The notes: generated from the letters alone by a model not told the origin. DNA of 23,824 nucleotides from CBDFGT01 sp965247225 (GCA_965247225.1 CBDFGT010000024.1:1-23824), one strand, 5' to 3'. Shown: positions 7,498 through 15,759, counted from the stretch's first letter. Numbers and translations: made by a program.

Positions 7498-8574
7498 ATG
7501 CCCATTCCCCGACTGGCACAAGGTATGGAAATCGACGGTTTCCGGCTCGGGGAGATGGTCCACAAGGGCGGAATGGCCCGGCTCTGGAGCGTGACCCGTG
7601 AGGATCTGCCTTTTCCAGCCCTGATGAAAGTCCCGATGATCGGAGAGGGTGATGATCCGGCAGCCATTGTCAGCTTTGAAATGGAACAGATGATCCTTCC
7701 CAGGCTTGCCGGTCCGCATGTTACCCGCTTTTTTGCCAATGGAGATTTTGCAAAACATCCCTATATCGTCATGGAGCGGATTGCGGGCCGGTCGCTCTAT
7801 CCCATGCTGGAAGCCCTGCCACGGCCATTGGACGAACTGGCCGCCCTTGGGGCCAGAATTGCTATCGCACTCGACAGTCTTCACCGCCAGCATGTTGTGC
7901 ATCTGGATCTGAAACCCTCCAACATCATGTTCCGCGAAAGTGGCGAAGCCGTGCTGATTGACTATGGTCTGGCCTGCCACACCCGGCTCCCGGACCTGAT
8001 GGGCGAGGAGTTCCGCCTGCCCTATGGCACGGCACCCTATATGGCACCGGAACAGGTCATGGGTACGCGCATCGATTATCGCAGCGACATTTTTGCGCTC
8101 GGCGCACTTCTTTATTTCTTTGCCACCGGCAAGCGTCCGTTCGGTGATCCGCAAAAGCTGAAAGGTCTGAAAAAGCGGCTGTGGCGTGACCCGTGGCCAC
8201 CCGGAAAATTGCGTCCGGACATGCCTCCAGCCTTTCAGGAAATCATCCTGCGCTGCCTTGAGGTCAACCCGGCCTGGCGTTATCCGACAGCAGCCCAGCT
8301 AGCCGTTGACCTCAAGGATCTTGCCCATGTCAAACTCACGGCACGGGCAGAAAAGCTGAACCGTGATCCATGGACCCGCGTGTTGCAACGGCGCTTCAAT
8401 CCCGACAGGATCGAGATTGCCGCACCACAGGCCACACAGGCGCAAATCGGCAATGCACCTATTGTCATGGTGGCAATTGATCTGGCCTCGGGTTGTCAGG
8501 ATCTGGCAGAGGCCCTGCTGAATGCCACAACCGCATTATGGAAAACTCCGGCAATGCAAGGCTTGCCTGTGTGA
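7498..8574 (+). CDS. Ser/Thr protein kinase; C-terminal universal-stress domain lost by frameshift
   Basis: The protein kinase domain spans about 14-275. It shows a glycine loop VHKGGMARLW (21-30), the phosphate-anchoring Lys44, a helix-C Glu near 61-63, catalytic loop HLDLKPSN (135-142, Asp137, Asn142), metal motif DYG (155-157) and APE (183-185). HLD in place of HRD makes it a non-RD type. No transmembrane segment is visible. From residue 321 (PIVMVAIDLASGCQDLAEALL) it enters a universal-stress-protein fold that breaks after Thr345: the frame then gives 13 unrelated residues and a stop, while the USP continues in another frame (8532-8915). Kinase/USP fusions are an established Rhizobiales architecture, so the intact gene would span 7498-8915. 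A lost C in ACCCGC near 8531 would explain it. Confidence 0.85.
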   Translation: MPIPRLAQGMEIDGFRLGEMVHKGGMARLWSVTREDLPFPALMKVPMIGEGDDPAAIVSFEMEQMILPRLAGPHVTRFFANGDFAKHPYIVMERIAGRSLYPMLEALPRPLDELAALGARIAIALDSLHRQHVVHLDLKPSNIMFRESGEAVLIDYGLACHTRLPDLMGEEFRLPYGTAPYMAPEQVMGTRIDYRSDIFALGALLYFFATGKRPFGDPQKLKGLKKRLWRDPWPPGKLRPDMPPAFQEIILRCLEVNPAWRYPTAAQLAVDLKDLAHVKLTARAEKLNRDPWTRVLQRRFNPDRIEIAAPQATQAQIGNAPIVMVAIDLASGCQDLAEALLNATTALWKTPAMQGLPV

Positions 8575-8915
8575 ACATCCTGAAAATCAACAGGATCAGC
8601 CTGGATTCCACGCTGGACGAAAGTGGAAACAACAAGCATGTCCAGCGGCTTGTGGAACTGAAAAACTGGGCAGCAAACCTGCGGCTTCCAGAGGGTGCCG
8701 TCACCTTTCATGTTCTGGAGGCTGTATCACCTGCAGATGCTATCCTCCAGTATGCCCGCAACAATCTGGTGGATCACATTGTCATGGGCGCACGCGCCGC
8801 GTCTGCCATGCGTTCGCTTCTGGGCAGCGTTTCTGCAGAAGTGGCCGGCAATGCCCCCTGCACCGTTACGGTCGTACGCAGTCGGGCCACCAGGAATGAG
8901 GATGCCTCACGTTGA
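8532..8915 (+). pseudogene. Detached universal stress protein (UspA) domain of the kinase/USP gene
   Basis: Read from CGC at 8532-8534, the frame continues the USP fold begun by the kinase ORF: RIMENSGNARLACVNILK, then VTFHVLEAVSPADAILQYA, then DHIVMGARAASAMRSLLGS, and ends TVTVVRS before the TGA at 8913-8915. The last segment is the nucleotide-binding motif of UspA proteins (G-2x-G-9x-GS) with Ala for the second Gly. The frame could start at TTG 8493, but its first residues are unlike any USP and no ribosome-binding site precedes it. It is better read as the separated 3' half of the upstream gene. A real mutation and a sequencing error are both possible. Confidence 0.75.
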
Positions 8916-8981
8916 AAATGCTGTATTAATTCTATTTCAATTCCTTTGCGCTAACACAGATGGCAACGGAGACTGCCATCA

Positions 8982-9920
8982 ATGCTGCGCGCAGAGCTAG
9001 AAACCCATATTGATTATGACCAGACAGCCTCTATCGGCACCCGCGCCTTTGACAATCCGAAAATTGTCTTTTCCGGCCATCATCTGAAGTTTTCCTACGA
9101 ACAGTCCTTCTCCTGCGGCACAACTGTGATTGCCTTGTACAAGGATGCAACCAAGGTCGGCCAGATCGCCCTTGTCAAGCAATCCACCTGCATGAACGGC
9201 GCAGAAGAAGAAGCAGCCCAACTGGTGGACCTTTTCGTCGACAAGCCGTTTCGCGGGCGCGAAGCCCTGACCCTTCTCTATGGTGAGGTCGAACGTCAGT
9301 TTCATTTGCAGAAGATCCGCTTTGGATTTGGAATGCCCAATGCCAGGGCTGCAGGCGTGAACGAATATTTTTTCAGGCTGAAACCCTATCTGGCGCTGGA
9401 CGTGCGCATCGGCATTTCCCTGCACATGCTGGCCGCAGGCAGCGATGCCTCGGTTCGTCTTGCCAGTCTCAGCCGGGATCAGTTTCTCGCGCTGGTTGAT
9501 CCGTTCAGCACACCGCTTGACGAAAACGGTCTGAAATGGACAGGTGAAACCCTGTTCAATCGTCTTGGATCACGCAAATACCAGTATGGCCTGCACGTCA
9601 CCGAAAACCTGCTTTTGATATCGTCCCCGCGCGAAACCAAGGGAATCAAACACACATTGCTCTGTGGTTTTCTGGTAAGACCCGGCACAAGACCCACCGG
9701 CACAGAAATGCGCCATGTTATCCGTGCGGCCTGCAGCCTTTGGAACCGGTCGGTTTTCATCTATGCCGGTTACTATAAAAGCCTGCCCTACCTGCCCGGC
9801 ATATCGCTGCCAAAGCGCATCCATCCGTCACCCATGCTGTTGCAGATCCGGGATTTTCATCCGGATCGAAGCCTGTTCGGCATAGACCGGTTCCAGTCCA
9901 TCGATTTTGATTTCGCCTGA
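8982..9920 (+). CDS. GNAT-like protein of unknown function
   Basis: I do not recognise the family with confidence. The 312-residue protein is soluble, with no signal peptide or membrane segment. The central part, about 85-140, reads like an acyl-CoA N-acyltransferase core: QLVDLFVDKPFRGREALTLL, then FGFGMPNARA and NEYFFRLKPYL, as in GNAT proteins where a beta strand leads into an R/Q-x-x-G/A loop. The C-terminal half (about 165-310) is unassigned. ATG 8982 follows GGAG (8968-8971) with ten bases of spacing. It lies 66 bases after the stress-protein half of the kinase gene and 12 bases before the polysaccharide deacetylase gene, so a role in modifying a glycan or its carrier lipid is a reasonable guess. 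Confidence 0.6.
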   Translation: MLRAELETHIDYDQTASIGTRAFDNPKIVFSGHHLKFSYEQSFSCGTTVIALYKDATKVGQIALVKQSTCMNGAEEEAAQLVDLFVDKPFRGREALTLLYGEVERQFHLQKIRFGFGMPNARAAGVNEYFFRLKPYLALDVRIGISLHMLAAGSDASVRLASLSRDQFLALVDPFSTPLDENGLKWTGETLFNRLGSRKYQYGLHVTENLLLISSPRETKGIKHTLLCGFLVRPGTRPTGTEMRHVIRAACSLWNRSVFIYAGYYKSLPYLPGISLPKRIHPSPMLLQIRDFHPDRSLFGIDRFQSIDFDFA

Positions 9921-9932
9921 CAGGGACTGACC

Positions 9933-10967
9933 ATGCTGAAACAGACCCTGAAACGTATCGGCATTACGGCAACACTTGAAGCCATATCCGCGCTGCAACT
10001 GGACAGGCTGTTCCCCCGGGCAGCAGGCCGTGGCATCATTTTCACCCTCCATAATGTACGGCCGGCGTCTTCCGCCGGTTTTCAGCCTAATTTCCATCTG
10101 GCCATCACGCCGCAATTCCTGGAACAGGCTATTCTGGCAACGCAGAATGCGGGTCTGCTAGCCGTGCACCTGCATGACCTTCCGGCATGTCTGGCAGAAT
10201 CCGGTTCCGGCAAACGCTTCGTGTGTTTCACGCTGGACGATGGCTATCGTGACAATGCTACCCATGCCACGCCGGTTTTCCGCAAATATCGTGTCCCGCA
10301 CACGATTTTCATTTCCAAAGGACTGTCTACCCATTCCCGCTCGATGTGGTGGCTGACGGCAGAAACCCTGTTGCAGGCCAGCCACACACTGGACTTTGAC
10401 TTTGGCGGGGGCCGTGAAACCGTCGCTGCCAAAACCCTTGCCGAAAAGCAGAAGGCATTTTCCCGCTTTGCCGATCTTTTCAAAAAAATGGATGAGGATG
10501 ACGCTGTTGCCCGCATCGACACTCTTGCGACCAGTCTTTCCATTGATCCTCTTGCCATTGTCCGGCGCGACATTCTCGATCCGCAAGAACTGGCCGTTCT
10601 GGCAACCCACCCGCTGGCAAGCCTTGGCGGCCACACTGTGACACACTGCAATCTCGCCCGCGTCTCAGACGCGCGCCTGCAAGAAGAGATCCTGCAATCC
10701 TGTGCGTTTGTGGCGGACATTACCGGAAAGCCGACGCAGACCCTTGCCTATCCCTATGGCAATGCCCTTGCAGCAGGCCCACGGGAATTTGCAGCAGCAA
10801 GGGCGGCAGGGCTGAAACTGGCGGTCACCACACGTCCGGGTGTTCTGTCATCAGACGACCTCAACAATCTGCATGGCCTGAGGCGCGTGTCGCTCAACGG
10901 TCTCTACCAGAAACAGCGCCATGTCCGTGCGCTGATGTCCGGCTTGCCATTCAAGCTGACGGGATAA
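9933..10967 (+). CDS. Polysaccharide deacetylase (NodB-homology, carbohydrate esterase 4)
   Basis: The 344-residue protein has the NodB-homology motifs: FTLDDGY with Asp102-Asp103 (catalytic base and metal ligand), SLGGHTVTH with His234 and His238 (metal ligands), and AYPYG (272-276). Family members remove acetyl groups from N-acetylglucosamine polymers or exopolysaccharide, normally at the envelope. The N-terminus (MLKQTLKRIGITATLEAISALQL) has a weak hydrophobic stretch but not a clear signal peptide. A helical insertion of about 80 residues (135-215) separates the motifs. CAGGGA six bases before ATG 9933 supports the start. It is the last gene of the plus-strand cluster and likely shares its transcript. 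Confidence 0.88.
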   Translation: MLKQTLKRIGITATLEAISALQLDRLFPRAAGRGIIFTLHNVRPASSAGFQPNFHLAITPQFLEQAILATQNAGLLAVHLHDLPACLAESGSGKRFVCFTLDDGYRDNATHATPVFRKYRVPHTIFISKGLSTHSRSMWWLTAETLLQASHTLDFDFGGGRETVAAKTLAEKQKAFSRFADLFKKMDEDDAVARIDTLATSLSIDPLAIVRRDILDPQELAVLATHPLASLGGHTVTHCNLARVSDARLQEEILQSCAFVADITGKPTQTLAYPYGNALAAGPREFAAARAAGLKLAVTTRPGVLSSDDLNNLHGLRRVSLNGLYQKQRHVRALMSGLPFKLTG

Positions 10968-11165
10968 AGCGCCTTCCAGACTTTGCCGGATAACAGACCG
11001 GGCGTTTTGGCATCGCAGAGCTTCAAACTCCGCCCTGTACATTTGTCGCATATCGCTGTATGGAGCGCCAAACACGATTGCCAGCCCGGGCAGATTTGGG
11101 TGGCATGTTTGAATTCCATGATATCGCCCTGAAACGGGGCATCAGAAATCCGAAAGAAATACCCT

Positions 11166-13130
11166 ATGATAGAGTTTGAAGGCATCGCCCCGGCGCTGGC
11201 CAAGGCGTTGACCAAACGCGGTTACACTGATCTGACCCCTGTCCAGAAGGCCGTTCTCGAGACGGAACTCAAGGGCTCCGATGCGCTGGTGTCCGCACAG
11301 ACCGGCTCCGGCAAGACCGTGGCCTTTGGTCTGGCATTTGCGCCGACATTGCTGGGCAGGGCCGACAGATTTGACCGCGCCGGTGCGCCGCTGGCTCTGG
11401 CTATTGCGCCCACCCGTGAACTGGCCCTGCAGGTAACCCGCGAGCTGGAATGGCTCTACGAGCTGACCGGCGCAACCGTTGCCTCCTGCGTTGGTGGCAT
11501 GGACATGCGCACCGAACGCCGGGTTCTCGAACGCGGTGCCCATATTGTGGTCGGCACACCCGGCCGCCTTCGCGACCACATTACCCGCGGCTCGCTCGAC
11601 CTTAAAAACCTGCGCGCCGTTGTTCTGGATGAAGCCGATGAAATGCTGGATCTCGGGTTCAAGGATGATCTGGAATTCATTCTGGAAGCCTCGCCGGACG
11701 ACCGCCGCACCCTGATGTTTTCGGCAACCGTTCCGAAGTCCATCGCCACGCTGGCCAGGAGCTACCAGCGCAATGCCGTGCGCATCACCACCCAGGCCGA
11801 ACAGAAACAGCATGTCGATATTGAATATCGTGCGCTGTCGGTTTCGCCGCAGGATCGCGAAAATGCCATCATCAATGTGCTGCGCTTCTATGAAGCCAAG
11901 AACGCGCTGGTATTCTGCAACACCCGTGCCGCCGTCAACCATCTCACAGCCCGCTTCAACAACCGTGGCTTTACCGTGGTTGCCCTTTCCGGCGAACTGA
12001 GCCAGAACGAGCGCAGCCATGCGCTGCAGGCCCTGCGCGATGGTCGCGCCCGCGTCTGCATCGCAACCGATGTGGCTGCACGCGGTATTGACCTGCCCAA
12101 TCTGGAGCTGGTGGTTCACGCCGATCTGCCAACCAACCCCGATACGCTGCTGCATCGCTCGGGCCGTACCGGTCGTGCGGGTCGCAAGGGCGTTTCCGCG
12201 CTGATCGTGCCCACCAGCATCCGCCGCAAGGCAGAACGCCTGTTGCAGTCTGCCCTGATCAAGGCTGAATGGGCAGCACCGCCTTCTGCCGACGATGTGA
12301 CACGCCGCGATGACGAACGGCTGTTGAATGACGAGCTTTTCAATGATGCCGTTCGCGAGGACGAACTGCCATTCATTCAGGAACTGCTGAAAAAGCACGG
12401 TGCCCAACAGGTGGCCGCAGCCTTTGTCCGCCAGTTCCGCACCGGTCGCTCCGCCCCGGAAGAGCTCATCGACATGGGTCCGGTTATCGCCCGCCCGCAG
12501 GAACGCAACGCATCAGCTTTTCCGCGCGATGAGACCCGCCCGAACCGCGATGAATTTGGCCCTTCCGTCTGGATGTCGCTGTCCGCCGGTCGCAAACAGG
12601 GCGCAGAACCGCGCTGGTTGATCCCCATGCTGTGCAAGGCAGGCGCGATCACCAAGCGGGAAATCGGTGCCATCAAGATGATGCAGGATGAAACATTCGT
12701 GCAGATGTCGGCAGATGCCATTGACGGTTTCCTGGGGAATATCGGCCCGAAGAAGGTGCTGGATCGCGGCATTACCGTTACCATGCTCGATGAAATGCCG
12801 GATCTGGGCGGTTCGCGCGGCAAGGGCGAAAAGCCGTTTGGCATGAAAAAGCCTTTTGCTGACAAGGTTTCGTTTGGTGACAAAAAACCATACGGCGACA
12901 AGAAACCCTATGCCGGCAAGCCATCGGAAGGCAATGATGCAGGCAAGTCGCGCAAATCTTTCGACAAGAAGCCTGATCATGCAGCCAGGGGCGACAAGCC
13001 GGTCGTGCGCATGGAAAAGCCCTGGGACAAGAAGGCCGGAAAGCCGGAATTTGCCAGACGCGACGATGCCTCAACGTCTCCCGGCGAACGCAAGATGAAA
13101 AAGAAAAAGCCACAAGACAACGCCGGCTGA
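11166..13130 (+). CDS. DEAD-box ATP-dependent RNA helicase with DbpA-type RNA-binding domain
   Basis: The 654-residue protein has all core helicase motifs: Q motif LTPVQ (23-27), Walker A AQTGSGKT (44-51), PTREL (82-86), TPGR (131-134), DEAD (155-158), SAT (186-188), ATDVAARGID (300-309) and HRSGRTGRAGR (330-340). A DbpA-like RNA-binding domain follows at about 466-540. The tail from about 548 is Lys/Gly-rich with degenerate KKPF/KKPY repeats, a flexible RNA-binding extension. Such enzymes act in ribosome assembly and cold adaptation. The start ATG at 11166 has only a weak GAAAG upstream, but the Q motif distance fits. The 198-base gap before it holds no recognised gene. Confidence 0.93.
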   Translation: MIEFEGIAPALAKALTKRGYTDLTPVQKAVLETELKGSDALVSAQTGSGKTVAFGLAFAPTLLGRADRFDRAGAPLALAIAPTRELALQVTRELEWLYELTGATVASCVGGMDMRTERRVLERGAHIVVGTPGRLRDHITRGSLDLKNLRAVVLDEADEMLDLGFKDDLEFILEASPDDRRTLMFSATVPKSIATLARSYQRNAVRITTQAEQKQHVDIEYRALSVSPQDRENAIINVLRFYEAKNALVFCNTRAAVNHLTARFNNRGFTVVALSGELSQNERSHALQALRDGRARVCIATDVAARGIDLPNLELVVHADLPTNPDTLLHRSGRTGRAGRKGVSALIVPTSIRRKAERLLQSALIKAEWAAPPSADDVTRRDDERLLNDELFNDAVREDELPFIQELLKKHGAQQVAAAFVRQFRTGRSAPEELIDMGPVIARPQERNASAFPRDETRPNRDEFGPSVWMSLSAGRKQGAEPRWLIPMLCKAGAITKREIGAIKMMQDETFVQMSADAIDGFLGNIGPKKVLDRGITVTMLDEMPDLGGSRGKGEKPFGMKKPFADKVSFGDKKPYGDKKPYAGKPSEGNDAGKSRKSFDKKPDHAARGDKPVVRMEKPWDKKAGKPEFARRDDASTSPGERKMKKKKPQDNAG

Positions 13131-13139
13131 ACAACATTG

Positions 13140-13181
13140 CCTTCTCCCCGCTTTGCGGGGAGAAGGTGGCGCGTTAGCGCC
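13140..13181. repeat. RIME-like intergenic double-hairpin repeat
   Basis: Nine bases after the helicase stop there is a perfect 12-base-pair stem, CCTTCTCCCCGC-TTT-GCGGGGAGAAGG (13140-13166), followed at once by GGCGC-GTTA-GCGCC (13168-13181) and GGATGAG. This arrangement, GGGGAGAAGG joined to a second short stem and GGATGAG, is that of RIME-type mosaic repeats spread through Rhizobiales chromosomes. It may also act as a transcript end or 3' stabiliser for the helicase message. Only one copy is in the window. Confidence 0.7.
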
Positions 13182-13300
13182 GGATGAGCGATCTGCAGAT
13201 ACAAGGGGCTGTGCGAGCGTTATCTCAAGAGCTTGAACCCGTCATGTCCAGAAATATTCTGTGTTTTTGCACGGAATACGCCTTGGCCGCATGCTGTTTC

Positions 13301-13747
13301 CTACCACACCAGTTCCATCTGCGGTCGTCCGTTTGAGGTCTTCTCCGGTGTCCGGCCGTTCTCATCCACCGTGCAGGACACGCGCTGGCGAAAGGCTGAA
13401 AAACTGTCGAAGGTCACCACATCGACCGGTTCATCAAAATGAACGGTAATCCGCTGGCGACCATGGGCCGAGGTTAAAACCTGCACCGCCAGGATCTCGC
13501 CGGTAAAGGCCTGCCCCAGATAATGGCCGGAAACCTTGAGACCGGGGGCAAGCGCCGGACGCGCCGGTGGCCCGTTGCCCGCTGCGGCATGGAGCGTATT
13601 CCAGTCCCTGAAACCCTGCTGCCGGGCAACCAGTTCGAGAGATTTTGCATGGGTAATGGCTGTACCGTCTGCGCCAAGCGACGTACGCAGACGTTTGGCC
13701 TGATCTTTCAGGGCATCAAGATTTGGTAGCGTGGAGGATCCGCGCAT
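13301..13747 (-). CDS. Glyoxalase-superfamily-type small protein
   Basis: The 148-residue protein starts with a domain (about 6-52; LDALKDQAKRLRTSL then LELVARQQGFRDWNTLHAA) that I associate with proteins annotated as glyoxalase superfamily in proteobacteria. The rest (about 60-148) is beta-rich and ends in GRPQMELVW. No glyoxalase metal ligands can be pointed to. ATG 13747 is chosen because the recognisable part begins right after it; the frame is open to 13828, and the ribosome-binding site is weak. It lies downstream of a GNAT gene on the same strand with a 190-base gap, so its transcription may be independent. Confidence 0.65.
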   Translation of the reverse strand: MRGSSTLPNLDALKDQAKRLRTSLGADGTAITHAKSLELVARQQGFRDWNTLHAAAGNGPPARPALAPGLKVSGHYLGQAFTGEILAVQVLTSAHGRQRITVHFDEPVDVVTFDSFSAFRQRVSCTVDENGRTPEKTSNGRPQMELVW

Positions 13748-13937
13748 GATCGTTTCTCTTTCCCGCAGGGCATTTTTGATGTGGGGCTCGCATTGCCATA
13801 AAATCCGCCTGCGTTCAAAAAAGAACAATCCGCGAAATCAGAAGACCTTCACCATACATGAGAACACGCGCGATCGGCAGGTGGCCTTATCCCTGCCACT
13901 TCCTTACGAAACCACCACCAATTTGTCAAATGCTCTG

Positions 13938-14528
13938 TCAGGCCGCACGGGCAAGGCCCGGTTCGGACAATTTGCGCCCTGTCGGCACCACAACACCGGC
14001 AACCGCATCCAGCCACTGGTCTTTCAGTTCGAGGGCCAGAAAGCGGTTGCGCTCGAACGGGCCAGGCATCATCAATGTCTGCGCCTTTTCGGCTGAGAAG
14101 CCGAAACGCTCGTAATAGGCCGAATCGCCAACCAGAAGAATGGCACCATGGCCGAGCTTTTTGGCGTCCTGAATGGCAGACCGCATCAGGGCAGAGCCAA
14201 TGCCCTTGCCGGAAATTTCGCTATCGACAGCCAGCGGCCCAAGCAAAAGCGCAGGCACAGGCTTTCCGGACCCGTCGACACCGGCATCGACATTCCACAG
14301 GCGCACCGTGCCGATCACATGGCCGGAACGGTCGCGGGCAACCAGCGCCAGACCGGCGGCAGGCACACGGCCACGGCGGATCTTTTCAGAGGATTTGCGG
14401 CGGCGGCCAGGCCCCATGACACGGTCCAGCAGCAATTCGCGCGCAACCACATCACCGGGGTTTTCGGCATCAACAGCAAAAGCGGACGGCATGAAAAATG
14501 CACGTACAGAATCAAGGACAGCGGCCAT
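13938..14528 (-). CDS. GNAT-family N-acetyltransferase
   Basis: The 196-residue protein contains GNAT motif A (LLLGPLAVDSEISGKGIGSA, about 94-113, with the acetyl-CoA pyrophosphate loop SGKGIGS) and the late motif DSAYYERFGF (135-144), as in YhbS-like acetyltransferases. An N-terminal segment of about 20 residues is extra. The start ATG at 14528 is supported by GGGAGG five bases upstream. It lies 85 bases downstream of the PLP decarboxylase gene on the same strand. An amine product of that enzyme would be a plausible substrate, but this is only suggested by position and a hairpin separates the two genes. Confidence 0.82.
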   Translation of the reverse strand: MAAVLDSVRAFFMPSAFAVDAENPGDVVARELLLDRVMGPGRRRKSSEKIRRGRVPAAGLALVARDRSGHVIGTVRLWNVDAGVDGSGKPVPALLLGPLAVDSEISGKGIGSALMRSAIQDAKKLGHGAILLVGDSAYYERFGFSAEKAQTLMMPGPFERNRFLALELKDQWLDAVAGVVVPTGRKLSEPGLARAA

Positions 14529-14588
14529 GGTGACCTCCCGAACAAGGTTCCGTGATAAGCGGAAAGGAAAGAGAATGGTGAAAGTGCC

Positions 14589-14607
14589 GCCCCGGTCAAT
14601 CCGGGGC
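14589..14607 (-). terminator. Hairpin after the decarboxylase gene, possible weak terminator
   Basis: GCCCCGG-TCAAT-CCGGGGC is a perfect seven-base-pair stem starting seven bases after the decarboxylase stop on the minus strand. It is followed by GGCACTTT rather than a true T run. It may be a partial terminator or attenuator between the decarboxylase and GNAT genes. Confidence 0.45.
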
Positions 14608-14613
14608 TGGCGA

Positions 14614-15747
14614 TCAGATAACGTAGGATTTCAGGGGATCAAAACCGTTGAACGCCACTGCGGAATAGGTGGTGGTGTAAGCACCCGTGCCTTCGATCAG
14701 CACTTCGTCACCGATCGTCAGCGATACAGGCAGCGGATACATGGTCTTTTCATACATCACATCGGCCGAATCGCAGGTCGGCCCTGCCAGAACACAAGGC
14801 TCCATCGCATCGCCGTCACGGGCTGTGCGGACAGGATAGCGGATGGCTTCGTCCATGGTTTCGGCCAGACCGCCGAACTTGCCAATGTCGAGAAACACCC
14901 AGCGATGTGTGTCGAAATCCGACTTGCGCGAAACCAGCACCACTTCCGCCTTGATCACACCGGCATTGCCCACCATCCCGCGACCTGGCTCAATGATCGT
15001 TTCGGGAATGTTGTTGCCGAAATGCTTGCGGAGCGCTGCAAAGATCGCACGGCCATAGGCTTCCGATGTTGGTACATCGCGCAGGTATCTGGTCGGAAAA
15101 CCACCGCCCATATTGACCATTTTCAGCTCGATACCCTGCTTTGCAAGCTGCACGAACACACGCTTTGCATCGCCAAGAGCTGCATCCCAGGCATCAACCT
15201 TTGTCATCTGCGAACCGACATGGAACGACACGCCATAGGAATTCAGCCCCAGCTGGTGTGCATAGACCAGAACATCCACAGCCATCTGCGGCACGCAGCC
15301 AAACTTGCGTGACAAAGGCCATTCGGCCCCTTCACCATCCGTCAGAACGCGGCAGAACACGCGCGCACCAGGAGCTGCACGACCGATCTTTTCCACTTCC
15401 TCATGACTGTCGACGGCAAAAAGCGAAACACCGAGCGCATGCGCACGGGCGATATCGCGTTCCTTCTTGATCGTGTTGCCAAAAGAAATGCGTGCCGGTG
15501 TGGCACCGGCATTCAGCGCCATTTCGATTTCAGCCACGGACGCGCAATCGAAACTGGAGCCCAGACCGGCCAGAAGCCGCAGGATTTCCGGTGATGGATT
15601 GGCCTTTACGGCATAATAGATCATGCTGTCTGGCAGCGCATGCCGGAATGCCCTGAAATTGTCGGCAACAACTTCTGTATCCACAACAAGGCAAGGGCCT
15701 TCAGGACGGCGGGTTTTGATGAAGTCGAGGATGCGCTGTGTTGTCAT
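14614..15747 (-). CDS. Ornithine/lysine decarboxylase (fold-type III, PLP-dependent)
   Basis: The 377-residue enzyme belongs to the alanine-racemase-fold (type III) decarboxylases that make putrescine from ornithine or cadaverine from lysine. Lys48 in YYAVKANP forms the PLP aldimine. Further motifs are SFHVGSQ with His176, the glycine loop MGGGFP (213-218) and EPGR (253-256) for phosphate binding, Cys325-Asp326 in GPTCDSADV at the partner active site, and GAYT (355-358). The size fits eukaryotic-like ODCs rather than the diaminopimelate group, whose LysA is usually longer. ATG 15747 is preferred over 15753 and 15765 because GGGAG lies seven bases before it. A leader of nearly 500 bases precedes it and should control polyamine synthesis. 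Confidence 0.88.
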   Translation of the reverse strand: MTTQRILDFIKTRRPEGPCLVVDTEVVADNFRAFRHALPDSMIYYAVKANPSPEILRLLAGLGSSFDCASVAEIEMALNAGATPARISFGNTIKKERDIARAHALGVSLFAVDSHEEVEKIGRAAPGARVFCRVLTDGEGAEWPLSRKFGCVPQMAVDVLVYAHQLGLNSYGVSFHVGSQMTKVDAWDAALGDAKRVFVQLAKQGIELKMVNMGGGFPTRYLRDVPTSEAYGRAIFAALRKHFGNNIPETIIEPGRGMVGNAGVIKAEVVLVSRKSDFDTHRWVFLDIGKFGGLAETMDEAIRYPVRTARDGDAMEPCVLAGPTCDSADVMYEKTMYPLPVSLTIGDEVLIEGTGAYTTTYSAVAFNGFDPLKSYVI

Positions 15748-15759
15748 AACCATTCTCCC

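Noticed and set aside
7189..8154. Minus-strand frame over phosphoesterase and kinase genes
   Set aside because: It spans the junction of two well-supported genes and encodes nothing recognisable.
8526..8540. Programmed -1 ribosomal frameshift in the kinase/USP gene
   Set aside because: There is no X-XXY-YYZ slippery heptamer at the junction (ACAACCGCA) and no evident stimulatory stem; a one-base deletion is simpler.
11142..12407. Long open frame (421 codons) antisense to the DEAD-box helicase
   Set aside because: It is the reverse shadow of a gene with a complete motif set; its translation is Gln/Gly/His-rich with no recognisable domain.
14173..15312. Long plus-strand frame over the GNAT and decarboxylase genes
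   Set aside because: It crosses two real minus-strand genes and their gap; its composition is that of an antisense frame.
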